DNA of 64,000 nt from Alkalicoccus luteus (GTDB taxonomy: Bacteria > Bacillota > Bacilli > Bacillales > Salisediminibacteriaceae), in assembly GCF_012034335.1 (NCBI RefSeq), contig NZ_JAATHJ010000006.1, positions 1 to 64,000 on the forward strand. Direction: 5' to 3'. How positions within the stretch are numbered: position 1 is the first letter of the stretch; every line of letters begins with the position of its first letter. This document shows, one piece after another, positions 32,184-39,876 of this stretch. Position numbers and translations under genes: made by a program. The notes beneath the pieces were generated by a model. That model had not been told where the DNA came from. It did not search any database and worked only from the letters and a program-made list of their open reading frames with translations.

Positions 32184-32345
32184 TTACATATCGTCGTCAT
32201 CATCGTCATCGTCGTTCATCATATCGTCGTCATCATCGTCGTCGTCGTTCATCATATCGTCGTCATCATCGTCATCGTCGTTCATCATGTCGTCGTCATC
32301 ATCATCGTCGTCGTTCATCATGTCGTCGTCATCATCGTCATCATC
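32184..32345. repeat. 33-bp coding tandem repeat
   Basis: About five consecutive 33-bp units of the plus-strand form CATCAT(A/G)TCGTCGTCATC..., differing mostly at synonymous third positions (TCG/TCA within Asp codons). It is the DNA basis of the poly-Asp repeats and is prone to slippage. Confidence 0.85.
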
Positions 32346-32522
32346 ATTCATTGCGTTGTCGTTTCCAGCATCGTTATCGATATCTGCGTTTTCTTCTGTA
32401 CCGTTGTTGTTCAGTCCGTCACCGTTGTTGTCGATTCCGTTGTCGACATCGTTTCCGCAGCCTGCGAGTACCCCTGCTGCGATCATGCCTGTTGCTGCTG
32501 TAAGTTTAAGTGATTTTTTCAT
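32184..32522 (-). CDS. Small lipoprotein with tandem poly-aspartate repeats
   Basis: 112 residues. The signal peptide MKKSLKLTAATG... ends in lipobox LAGC (lipidated Cys22). An Asn/Asp/Gly linker follows, then five copies of an 11-residue unit of eight Asp followed by Met-Met-Asn, ending in Met. The mature protein is essentially a membrane-tethered polyanion. AGGAGG lies eleven bases before the ATG, a long spacing. It could bind divalent cations or shield the surface in high salt or pH; this is inference. Repeat number may vary between strains. Confidence 0.8.
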   Translation of the reverse strand: MKKSLKLTAATGMIAAGVLAGCGNDVDNGIDNNGDGLNNNGTEENADIDNDAGNDNAMNDDDDDDDDMMNDDDDDDDDMMNDDDDDDDDMMNDDDDDDDDMMNDDDDDDDDM

Positions 32523-32696
32523 AAATAATACATCCTCCTAGTAATAAGTAATGATAGCTCTTACGACAGGCTATTTCACTCTCACGGATTCGTTAAACAT
32601 ATGTCGGTTCTTTCTCATAGTTTTTCACATTTTGGCAGGGCACGGCATGGTGTTATGCGATTAAGCGGTAGCGTTATCTATATGATTATCAACAAT

Positions 32697-32746
32697 GAAA
32701 AAAGCCCGCGATGATTCTGCAATGATGACAGAATGATCCGGGCTTC
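32697..32746 (-). terminator. Terminator of yyaC
   Basis: A long stem built on AGCCCG/CGGGCT with inner ATGATTCTG/CAGAATGAT pairing (32702-32744), then TTTTTTC on the minus strand. Confidence 0.85.
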
Positions 32747-32774
32747 ATCGAGCTTTTGATACTGCAGCCGTTTG

Positions 32775-33401
32775 TTACACCTCGGCTGTTTTTTCGTTTC
32801 GCTTAAACAAGACGACATTCGTATGTGCCTCGTGGATTGCTTCGTTTTCCCGGTGAAGCTTCCAGTCGGTATACTTAATCGCAGAGGCGATCAGCTTTGC
32901 GATGTTCATCACCGTATGCAGCCGCGTATTTTGCAGCACTGACAGCTCCATAAAGCCGGCGACATTTACGATTCCGGTGATGTGCATGTTGCCGACAGGC
33001 GGCAGCTCTCTGCTCAGCGCCGAACCGGGATAAAGCGGACCGTCGCCGACAACGACCGTTCCTACATTTTGACGGCGGCCAAGACAGGCATCAACGGCGA
33101 TGATAAACGGGTCATCGTAGTCTGCTTCAATCTCGGCAATGACGCCGTGCAGGTTTTTGGCATGGACCGGCTCATCGAGTGTGCCGTAGACGTTCATTTG
33201 CTTTAAGTATCGCTCTTTCAGCAGCGTTCCCGTGAGCGGACCGAGCGAGTCTCCTGTGGAACGGTCCGTTCCGATGCAAACGAGAACGACAGGCCTTGTG
33301 CTTCCGGCAAGCCGGCGGATCAGAAAATCCGTCATTTCCCGGAGCGCAGTCGGTGAATCCCATAAATAGCGCATTTGTTCCCTGTGCAGATGTTCGCTCA
33401 T
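32775..33401 (-). CDS. yyaC: Sporulation protein YyaC (GPR-like fold)
   Basis: 208 residues (205 in B. subtilis). Conserved segments include VCIGTDRSTGDSLGPLTG, LDEPVHAKNLH, IAVDACLGR and PVGNMHITGIVNVAGFMELSVLQNTRL, the DUF1256 family related to the germination protease GPR. It is expressed during sporulation in B. subtilis; a protease role is proposed from fold and not proved. GGAGGAG precedes the ATG at 33401. Its presence supports a spore-forming host. Confidence 0.92.
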   Translation of the reverse strand: MSEHLHREQMRYLWDSPTALREMTDFLIRRLAGSTRPVVLVCIGTDRSTGDSLGPLTGTLLKERYLKQMNVYGTLDEPVHAKNLHGVIAEIEADYDDPFIIAVDACLGRRQNVGTVVVGDGPLYPGSALSRELPPVGNMHITGIVNVAGFMELSVLQNTRLHTVMNIAKLIASAIKYTDWKLHRENEAIHEAHTNVVLFKRNEKTAEV

Positions 33402-33823
33402 TCGTACTCCTCCGTTCGTTATAAAGAATATGATTTAGTTCATTATAACGCACAGGTGAAAATAATCAAGTCTTTTCTGCGGAGAAAAATGAAGTGAAGC
33501 AATTACGCCTGCCGGTCTGGAAGCAGCTTCCGGCGTGATCTCTGTATATGCGGCGCCTGATAGTAGGTCTATGGTGGTAAACTGCGGCAGAAAATCCGTC
33601 TTCCGATTAATTGTGTGCGTACCTGTTACATACCTTTTCTGCAGAAAAGAAAACGCCGAATCTGAAAAGAAAGCAGCAAGCGTTCGTTTTAAAGAATCAG
33701 CAAATGCCTTCGTTCCGCTTTTTACAGAAACAGGTCTATCCTTGTATTCTTTTTGATGAACATCTTTAGTATGATAAAGATGCGGTTCAGCCGCACGGAC
33801 AATTGTCCGCGAAAGGAGGGCTT
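33402..33823. other. Divergent intergenic region with palindromes
   Basis: About 420 bases. Just before the next gene lie GCGGTTCAGCCGC (33782-33794) and the perfect palindrome GGACAATTGTCC (33797-33808), a possible operator next to the ribosome-binding site. A 73-codon frame at 33535-33756 has no ribosome-binding site and looks spurious. No other feature was recognised. Confidence 0.45.
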
Positions 33824-34096
33824 ATGTTGGATGTAGGGAGAATGTCGCTTGCCGTCAATCAGCTTCAGACGCAGCAGCAGGTAGAATCCATACAGCAGCA
33901 TCAGCTTTTAGACAAGGCAGGGGAAGAACGGTCGGTTCTCCCGGTGGACGGGGCAGAACTGCCTGCGGAAGCCGGCAGCAGCCGCGAGGATGAGGCGGCG
34001 CGGGAGCAGCAGCGTCACTTGCTTCAGCAGCAGGTGGATGAGCAGCTTCGCAGCGTGCAGCCGTATCTTGGCGGTGTCGTAGACGTCCGGGTTTAG
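33824..34096 (+). CDS. Small Gln/Glu-rich protein of unknown function
   Basis: 90 residues from ATG 33824 with AAAGGAGGG five bases upstream, a strong initiation region. The sequence is helical and rich in Gln and Glu (NQLQTQQQVESIQQHQLL, EDEAAREQQRHLLQQQVDE), ending GGVVDVRV. It has no signal or membrane segment. No family is recognised. It is followed by a hairpin (34109-34133) without a T run. The strong ribosome-binding site and palindromic leader support a real gene. Confidence 0.6.
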   Translation: MLDVGRMSLAVNQLQTQQQVESIQQHQLLDKAGEERSVLPVDGAELPAEAGSSREDEAAREQQRHLLQQQVDEQLRSVQPYLGGVVDVRV

Positions 34097-34249
34097 CCCT
34101 GTCAGCGAGAAGAGGTGGCAGCACCTCTTCTTCACCAATTTATTATTATCTGAATAGTCAAAATATAAATGACAGCGCTGTTCGTTTTATGATAAAATAC
34201 AAGTAGCAACACGACTTGCACCGAAAACAATTAGTTGGAGGGATCGATC

Positions 34250-34615
34250 ATGTCCGAGAAAAATTCGCCTCCCGTCAGCAGCTCCGGCCTAACGCAGAAC
34301 ACAGCCGCAACGCTCAGTTACGTGCTCGGGTTTATCACTGGTCTGATCTTTTTGTTTCTTGAGAAGGATAATAAATTTATCCGTTTTCATGCGATGCAGT
34401 CGATTGTCATTTCCGTTGCATTTCTCATTTTGAATACCGTCTTAAGCTTTATTCCGATTATTGGCTGGATTTTGGCACCGCTGCTTGCACCGGTCGGGCT
34501 TGTGATTTGGATCCTTTGTATGGTGAAGGCGTATAAAGGCGAATGGTATGAGTTTCCGTGGGCCGGCAAATTTGCTCGTGAACAAGTAGATAAAATGTCC
34601 GCACAAGGGCAGTAA
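34250..34615 (+). CDS. DUF4870/Tic20-like membrane protein
   Basis: 121 residues with three to four hydrophobic segments (LSYVLGFITGLIFLFL, QSIVISVAFLILNTVLSFI, GWILAPLLAPVGLVIWILCMV) separated by the conserved FIRFHAMQS and KAYKGEWYEFPWAG. These are signatures of small DUF4870 proteins of unknown function. TTGGAGGG lies nine bases before the ATG at 34250. Confidence 0.85.
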   Translation: MSEKNSPPVSSSGLTQNTAATLSYVLGFITGLIFLFLEKDNKFIRFHAMQSIVISVAFLILNTVLSFIPIIGWILAPLLAPVGLVIWILCMVKAYKGEWYEFPWAGKFAREQVDKMSAQGQ

Positions 34616-34621
34616 TCATGA

Positions 34622-34654
34622 AAGCCGTCCGAATTCGCCGGACGGCTTCTTTTT
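34622..34654. terminator. Bidirectional terminator between convergent genes
   Basis: A 10-bp stem (34622-34631 with 34639-34648), then CTTTTT on the plus strand. It lies between the DUF4870 gene and the sulfurtransferase gene. Confidence 0.88.
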
Positions 34655-34658
34655 ACAT

Positions 34659-35546
34659 TCAGCTGTCTTCCGGCAGTGTCAGCGGATTGGCGTCATCACT
34701 CGTCCATTCCATCAGCGAACCGTCGTATACGGCAGGTTCACGGCCGAGTGAAGTAAGCACGAGTGCGTTCCATGTCGCGGCTACACCGCCGCCGCAATAT
34801 GTGATCACGCGCTTATCCGCATCGAGCACGCCAGATTCCCGGAACTGTTCGTGCAGTCGTTCCGGGAGCGGCAATGTCCCGTCTTCACGGCTTAAGTCCC
34901 CAAAAAACACGTGAGTGCTTCCCGGGATGTGACCTTTACGCGGATAGCGGCCGGACTCCCCACGGAAATCCTCCAGCGACAGACAGTTCATGATAACGGT
35001 CTGGTCATCGTGCATCGCCCGTCTGACGTCGTTAATATCAGCGAGCAGCTCCGGACGATGGGATCCGGTAAATGTGCCGGCAGCAGCAAGCGGAATCTCA
35101 TCGGTAAGTGGTCCGGCCTGCTTTTTCCACTGCGGCAGGCCGCCTGCAAGAACGTACACGTCTTCGTGGCCGGCCAGCCGGAACTGCCACCAGAGCCTCG
35201 AGGCCCAGTCGGAAGCGGTAAACGACGCATTCACGAGCGGTCCGCGGTCGTAAATCACAACGGTCGTATCATCGTGAATCCCGAGTCCACGGGCCAGTGT
35301 GACAAATGTTTCGTGACTGACAGCCGTCAGTGGCACAGAGGCTTTCGTGTCGGAGAATACAGTCAGAAGATCGGCGAAAAATGCGCCGGGAATATGCTCC
35401 TCCTGATACGCGTCGGCACCGGGATGAATGCGGAATTCATCCGGCGTTTCTTCTGCCAGAACGCTCGCATCGAGTATGCGGACGTTGTCATCATCCAGAT
35501 GCTCGAGCAGCCAGTCGGTCGTTACAATCGGATGGTAAAATGTCAT
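34659..35546 (-). CDS. Two-rhodanese-domain sulfurtransferase
   Basis: 295 residues from ATG 35546 (AAAGGAG seven to nine bases upstream). Two rhodanese modules: residues about 5-145 (inactive, with RILDASV, HIPGAFFADL and VVIYDRG) and about 165-290, whose active-site loop is YCGGGVAAT with the catalytic Cys. It matches thiosulfate/3-mercaptopyruvate sulfurtransferases, which move sulfane sulfur to cyanide or thiols. The loop CGGGVAA does not clearly separate the two substrate classes. Confidence 0.9.
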   Translation of the reverse strand: MTFYHPIVTTDWLLEHLDDDNVRILDASVLAEETPDEFRIHPGADAYQEEHIPGAFFADLLTVFSDTKASVPLTAVSHETFVTLARGLGIHDDTTVVIYDRGPLVNASFTASDWASRLWWQFRLAGHEDVYVLAGGLPQWKKQAGPLTDEIPLAAAGTFTGSHRPELLADINDVRRAMHDDQTVIMNCLSLEDFRGESGRYPRKGHIPGSTHVFFGDLSREDGTLPLPERLHEQFRESGVLDADKRVITYCGGGVAATWNALVLTSLGREPAVYDGSLMEWTSDDANPLTLPEDS

Positions 35547-35614
35547 CTGATCAACTCCTTTGTCTGATCGTACCATGATTTCCGTGGTTTTTTCCTTAAA
35601 TTGGTCCTGAGTCT

Positions 35615-35641
35615 TAACGAGAAGGCGATCAGCGCCGATAC
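35615..35641 (+). promoter_or_regulatory. SigD-type promoter of the fliD1 operon
   Basis: TAAC (35615-35618), 15 bases, GCCGATAC (35634-35641). One mismatch in each box. Confidence 0.65.
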
Positions 35642-35668
35642 GAGGAAGGAGGGAGAGGGGAGATAGCT

Positions 35669-35887
35669 GTGGAAAAAGAAATGCTCGAGATGCAGCTTGA
35701 AGAAGTAAAGCGTCTGGACCGCCAGTATGAACAGTTGGAGCAGATGCTGTTGTACATGCGCTGTCTCGCTGAACAAGCGGCAGTTTCCGTTACATCAGCA
35801 GAGCGGCAGGAACTGCAGCAGGAGTTTAATCAGGCGCTGGCGGCTTATGAGCAAATGGTGGAAGGTGCAACCGGGACTATTCATTGA
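35669..35887 (+). CDS. Small helical protein before fliD1
   Basis: 72 residues from GTG 35669 (GGGAGATAG upstream; an ATG at 35681 is the alternative). Entirely helical and charged (EMQLEEVKRLDRQYEQLEQMLLYM). No family is recognised. It follows a SigD-type promoter and precedes fliD1, so a small flagellar chaperone or FliT-like role is possible but unproved. Confidence 0.6.
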   Translation: MEKEMLEMQLEEVKRLDRQYEQLEQMLLYMRCLAEQAAVSVTSAERQELQQEFNQALAAYEQMVEGATGTIH

Positions 35888-35928
35888 ATCGTCCGCAGAT
35901 GGTCAACGTTTCGTGGAGGAAACCGATA

Positions 35929-35991
35929 GAAACACAAGCAGGGAAAACAGAAGACGGCGCCGGAAAGAGGCTTCGTGTTCTGTTTTTTTTA
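35929..35991 (+). terminator. Terminator between the small gene and fliD1
   Basis: AACAC-AAGC pairs with GCTT-C-GTGTT across an inner CGGCGCCG region, followed by eight T. It should reduce read-through from the SigD promoter into fliD1. Confidence 0.65.
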
Positions 35992-36027
35992 TAGAAGATG
36001 GCGGTCAACTGAAGAAAGGGTGAGCAG

Positions 36028-37611
36028 ATGGATGGCATGAACAGAATGACGGGGTTTGCTTCCGGCATGGATATCAATCAAATGGTACAGGACCTGATGC
36101 GGGCAGAGCGGCAGCCGCTCGAGCCGATGCAGCAGAACGCAGCAGAGCTTCAGCTTAAAATTGACGAATACCGGACGATGAACCGGAGTTTTTCCGAGTT
36201 TCGAAACAATACGTTCGACGGCGTCCTCCGAAGCTCGAACATGCGCGCGATGGAAGCGGCGAGCTCCAATGAAGCAGCGGTTTCTGTTTCGGCAGGGGCC
36301 GGTACACCGGAGGGGACGTATACGCTTTCGGATATTTCACTTGCCAAAGCTGAAACGCAGGCATCGTTTTTGGAAGGCAGTACGGACGGATCGTTTATCC
36401 GCGAAGGCGGCTCTCTGGACCGTCAGCTTGCACTGGCGGATCAGGCAGATGAGCTCGCAGCCGGCTTTGAGACAGGAGCGTTTGCGATTGCCGTGACGAA
36501 TGAGGAAGGAGAGGAGCATGTCCGCTCGTTTACGATTGACGATACGACGACGCTGGATGACCTGCTTCAGGATATCAACGGATCCGGGATCGGCGTGCAG
36601 GCGTTCTATGATGAGTTCTCCGGCCAGATGTCGATGCAGCGGACGGACACAGGCGTTTACAATGAAACCGGTTCGGAAATCCGGTTCGGCACAGGCGATG
36701 AGGAGACGTTTACAGAAACGGCTGAGAACGCTTTTTCCTCGATGTTCGGCTTTGATCCGGCACATGCCGTTATGGAAGAAGCCGAAAACGCCGTATTTAC
36801 GATGAACGGGCTGACGGAAATGGAACGGCAGAGCAATCAGTTTGAAATTAACGGGGTGCAGTTTTCGCTGCAAAATGAGACAGCAGGACCGGTGACGGTA
36901 TCGGTCGCTTCTGACGGGGAGAAAATGTTTGATACCGTGATGGCATTTGTCGATGACTACAATGAAATGGTCGCCGGCGTGCAGGAAAAAACGTCCGAAG
37001 AGTACTTTCGGGACTACGCGCCCCTTACGGACGAGCAGCGCCGCGATATGACGGAATCGGAAGTTGAGATGTGGGAAGAGCGCTCCAACAGTGGTCTATT
37101 GCGCCGTGATTCCATTTTAACCGGTGCGCTCAGCCAAATGCGGATGCAGTTTTACGAGCCGGTAGAAGGCACCGGTGATCTGTCCCAGATTACGGAGATC
37201 GGCATCACGACTTCATCCGATTACCAGATGGGAGGACTGCTGGAAGTGGACGAAGAGCAGCTGCGCCGTCAGATTGCTGAAAATCCGGAAGGCGTCCAGC
37301 AGCTGTTTGCCGCAGACGGTGAAACGAGTGAAGAGCAGGGCATAGCCCGCCGCCTCCGCGACACGCTGAGCGGGACGATCGGCCAAATCGGTGAACGCGC
37401 CGGCCGAACCGATATCTCCTCTAACCAGACGTTTACACTCGGACGGGAGCTGGAGCAACAGGGAGAGCAGATCACCAACTTCGAACGCCGCATGCAGCAG
37501 GTGGAAGAACGTCACTGGCGCCAGTTTACAGCGATGGAACAGGCCATGGCACGAGCGAATGCCCAGGCGGAACAGCTGATGTCGTCACTCGGCGGCATGC
37601 AGATGCAGTAA
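36028..37611 (+). CDS. fliD: Flagellar filament cap FliD, copy 1
   Basis: 527 residues. The FliD_N signature TGFASGMDINQMVQDLMRAER and its D0-D1 coiled coil open the protein; FliD_C lies at about 270-510 with DEYNEMVAGV-like DDYNEMVAGVQEKT, GITTSSDYQMGG and the terminal coiled coil FERRMQQVEERHWRQFTAMEQAMARAN. It caps the filament and folds flagellin subunits. A second, related but clearly different copy is at 39877. The middle domain differs most. AAAGGGTGAG precedes the ATG. Confidence 0.95.
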   Translation: MDGMNRMTGFASGMDINQMVQDLMRAERQPLEPMQQNAAELQLKIDEYRTMNRSFSEFRNNTFDGVLRSSNMRAMEAASSNEAAVSVSAGAGTPEGTYTLSDISLAKAETQASFLEGSTDGSFIREGGSLDRQLALADQADELAAGFETGAFAIAVTNEEGEEHVRSFTIDDTTTLDDLLQDINGSGIGVQAFYDEFSGQMSMQRTDTGVYNETGSEIRFGTGDEETFTETAENAFSSMFGFDPAHAVMEEAENAVFTMNGLTEMERQSNQFEINGVQFSLQNETAGPVTVSVASDGEKMFDTVMAFVDDYNEMVAGVQEKTSEEYFRDYAPLTDEQRRDMTESEVEMWEERSNSGLLRRDSILTGALSQMRMQFYEPVEGTGDLSQITEIGITTSSDYQMGGLLEVDEEQLRRQIAENPEGVQQLFAADGETSEEQGIARRLRDTLSGTIGQIGERAGRTDISSNQTFTLGRELEQQGEQITNFERRMQQVEERHWRQFTAMEQAMARANAQAEQLMSSLGGMQMQ

Positions 37612-37716
37612 ATGAGAGTTTGCTGATTTTGAAAACGATACGGATAAGATGAAACTATCTAAATGGTATAATTTGTATTTTAGGCAAAGATATTGAAGGA
37701 TCCTGTAAAACGATAG

Positions 37717-37771
37717 CAAATCCTAAATGACTCTCAGTTGTTCGACGGTCATTTAGGGTTTGTTTTTTTTG
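37717..37771 (+). terminator. Terminator downstream of fliD1
   Basis: AAATCCTAAATGAC (37718-37731) pairs with GTCATTTAGGGTT (37748-37760), followed by TTTTTTTT. Confidence 0.88.
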
Positions 37772-37954
37772 CATTGTAATAACTGTAAATATCCCTAAAT
37801 TAAATTCAGGATGAAGGGGAGTTTCGTGTGAAATTATTTCAAATGAAAAGTAAGCCTCATTTGTTATGAAGCAATAATAAGAAAACGTTAGATTCTAATA
37901 TAAAGCTTATGTGCGGTTCGTGTGTAGTCGAGGGGAACTTATTAGCATTGAATG

Positions 37955-38060
37955 TCGAAGCGAAGGTCGGCGACTCTGAGAGGATCAGAACGTAGCGAAG
38001 ATCCAGCGCTCCCGACGTCAGGAGGAAGGGATTAGCTGAGCGCGTTCCCTCCGGAAAGCG
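37955..38060 (+). repeat. Dispersed intergenic repeat, copy 2
   Basis: Contains GAGGATCAGAACG, CGAAGATCCAGCGCT, CAGGAGGAAG and TAGCTGAG, ending CCCTCCGGAAAGCG, sharing the core with 14350-14450 (reverse) and 56566-56668 (same orientation). It lies in the 630-base gap between fliD1 and the TetR gene. The rest of that gap holds the fliD1 terminator, the TetR promoter and operator, and about 150 bases with nothing recognisable. Confidence 0.8.
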
Positions 38061-38154
38061 TCCAACCGTAAGTGTAAAATATATACGTAACAAGAAACCG
38101 GCTTATTATTGCAAGCTTCTCTAAAGTCTGAATATAAACCATGCGTGGGACCGT

Positions 38155-38215
38155 TTGACGAAAAATATGCGCCGTGCTAAACTATGGATAGAAAGTGACT
38201 GACTGTCAGTCACTT
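38155..38215 (+). promoter_or_regulatory. TetR-gene promoter and palindromic operator
   Basis: TTGACG (38155-38160), 17 bases, TAAACT (38178-38183). Just downstream is a perfect inverted repeat AAGTGACTGA-CTG-TCAGTCACTT (38193-38215) covering the expected transcription start. This geometry indicates autorepression by the TetR-type protein. Confidence 0.85.
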
Positions 38216-38241
38216 ATTCGGTTGAAAATCAGGAGGCGGAT

Positions 38242-38811
38242 ATGAAGCAGACAACCTATGACCAGCTGCTCGAAGCGGCGATGAATGTGATCCGCCGCGA
38301 AGGCTTTGATAAAGCGTCGGTGTCGCGCTTTGTGAAAGAAGCGGGCGTCGCTCAAGGCACCTTTTACAATTACTTTGCTTCAAAAAACGAGCTCGTGCCG
38401 GCAATCGCAGCACGCATTCTCGATGAGCAGCTTGCCCGCATGCAGGCGCGTGGGGATGCAGAAACGCTGGAGACGCTAGTGGAAACGATGATTGACGTGA
38501 CGTTTACAATTACAGAAGAATTCCGGGATTATATCAGCTTTTGCTACAGCGGGATCTCGATGTACTACTCGTTTGAGCGGTGGGATGAGATTTACCGGCC
38601 CTACTATGATTGGCTCGAATCGCAGTTCTCCAAACTGCAGCGGGCTGGCAGAATCACGACAGAGCTTGAGCTGAAGGCGGCCGTGAATAATACGGTCGGC
38701 CTGATTGAGCATGCAGCAGAAGCCCACTATTTATCCCGGGCGGTAACAGAAGACCGGACGACTGCAGAAGCGGAACTGAAGCGGATGCTCGTCCGTGCGC
38801 TTACAATTTAA
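38242..38811 (+). CDS. TetR/AcrR-family regulator
   Basis: 189 residues. The N-terminal HTH is typical (LLEAAMNVIRREGFDKASVSRFVKEAGVAQGTFYNYFASKNEL). The C-terminal ligand domain is helical with several Tyr and Phe (FCYSGISMYYSFERWDEIYRPYYDWL). AGGAGG lies seven bases before the ATG. It most likely represses itself and the following transporter, whose GTG is 13 bases after its stop. The inducer is unknown; a metal or hydrophobic compound is possible. Confidence 0.9.
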   Translation: MKQTTYDQLLEAAMNVIRREGFDKASVSRFVKEAGVAQGTFYNYFASKNELVPAIAARILDEQLARMQARGDAETLETLVETMIDVTFTITEEFRDYISFCYSGISMYYSFERWDEIYRPYYDWLESQFSKLQRAGRITTELELKAAVNNTVGLIEHAAEAHYLSRAVTEDRTTAEAELKRMLVRALTI

Positions 38812-38824
38812 TGAGGTGAAAAAC

Positions 38825-39742
38825 GTGAGTTTGAAACAAGAAAAGAATATTCTCTGGATGTCTGTGGCTGCAGCCATCCTTTTTTCTGGTGCCGGCATCG
38901 TACTCGGTATGCTGTTTCAGTCCCAGATGATTTTGTTTGACGGACTATACTCTTTAATCAGCGTGGCGCTTTCCTACGTGTCACTTATGGCGGCAGCGTT
39001 TATGGCAAAAAGCGACTGGAAGCGGTATCCGTTTGGGAAAGATATTGTGGAGCCGCTCGTCGTCCTGTTTAAATATACGGTGATTCTTATTTTGATTGCA
39101 GGCTCAGCCGCCGCAGCGGTGACGGCGCTGTTTCAGGGCGGGCGTGACATGCAGGTTGGACCGGCATTCGCGTATTCGTTTGTTGGGCTGCTCGCCTGCG
39201 GGGCGGTTACGATGTATCTGCACAAACGCGCGAAACGCTCGGAGTCTGCTCTTTTGAAGGCGGAATCGAACCAGTGGCTCATGGATACGCTTGTGAGCAC
39301 CGGCGTATTTGCCGGATTTCTCGTTGCATTCGTGCTGGACGTATTCCAGTGGTTCCCGGCCTTTATTCCATATGTCGACCCGCTGATGGTTCTGCTCGTG
39401 TCGCTCTACTTTTTAAAGTTTCCACTGAAGGAAATGCGGGCGGCGCTGAAGGAAGTACTCGAGATGAGTCCGGACGGCGCAGTGCGAAGCCGGATGGAGG
39501 AAACCCTTCAGGAGCTTGCCGGCGAATACGGCGTAGAAGAAAGTTTTCTGCGAATGACGAAGGTAGGGCGCACCATCTGGGTAGAGATTGACATCGTTGC
39601 ACCGGAAACAAGCCCCCTGAATTCGTTGACGAAGCAGGATGAAATGCGAAGCAAGCTGTCCTCGGTTTTGACCGGAGCTGCCCCGAAAAAATGGCTGACG
39701 GTCTCGTTTATGGCCGATCGTCACTGGGCACTTGATGAATAA
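38825..39742 (+). CDS. Cation diffusion facilitator family transporter
   Basis: 305 residues from GTG 38825 (GAGGTG upstream). Six hydrophobic segments occupy about residues 8-205. The cation-site motifs are variants: FDGLYSLISVALSY in the second helix and ESNQWLMDTLVSTG in the fifth, so the canonical HxxxD pairs are partly replaced. The C-terminal ~95 residues form the cytosolic domain of CDF proteins. It probably exports a divalent metal. It is paired with the TetR gene; together they separate the two fliD genes. Confidence 0.85.
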   Translation: MSLKQEKNILWMSVAAAILFSGAGIVLGMLFQSQMILFDGLYSLISVALSYVSLMAAAFMAKSDWKRYPFGKDIVEPLVVLFKYTVILILIAGSAAAAVTALFQGGRDMQVGPAFAYSFVGLLACGAVTMYLHKRAKRSESALLKAESNQWLMDTLVSTGVFAGFLVAFVLDVFQWFPAFIPYVDPLMVLLVSLYFLKFPLKEMRAALKEVLEMSPDGAVRSRMEETLQELAGEYGVEESFLRMTKVGRTIWVEIDIVAPETSPLNSLTKQDEMRSKLSSVLTGAAPKKWLTVSFMADRHWALDE

Positions 39743-39766
39743 AGGGCAGATAGTCCTGTTTTTACG

Positions 39767-39793
39767 AGAAGCGCTGAACGCGCTTCTTTTTTT
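39767..39793 (+). terminator. Terminator of tetR-CDF
   Basis: AGAAGCGC (39767-39774) pairs with GCGCTTCT (39780-39787), then TTTTTTT. Confidence 0.9.
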
Positions 39794-39802
39794 ATCCGAT
39801 AT
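39775..39802 (+). promoter_or_regulatory. Weak SigD-like promoter before fliD2
   Basis: TGAA (39775-39778), 16 bases, TCCGATAT (39795-39802). The -10 is good and the -35 poor and inside the terminator stem. Confidence 0.45.
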
Positions 39803-39876
39803 AGTTAGAAGAGGATCATACTGACAACAGCATAACAACCAAATAACAACCGAATAGAACATGAGGAGTGAGGCAT

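Noticed and set aside
30722-32575. Long open frames antisense to clpE and similar ones antisense to secA (60722-62575)
   Set aside because: Compositional shadows of GC-biased real genes with strong family matches on the other strand.
33535-33756. 73-codon ORF upstream of the Gln-rich gene
   Set aside because: No ribosome-binding site, odd composition and no recognisable sequence.
34109-34133. Intrinsic terminator after the Gln-rich gene
   Set aside because: The 10-bp stem is strong but no T run follows on either strand.
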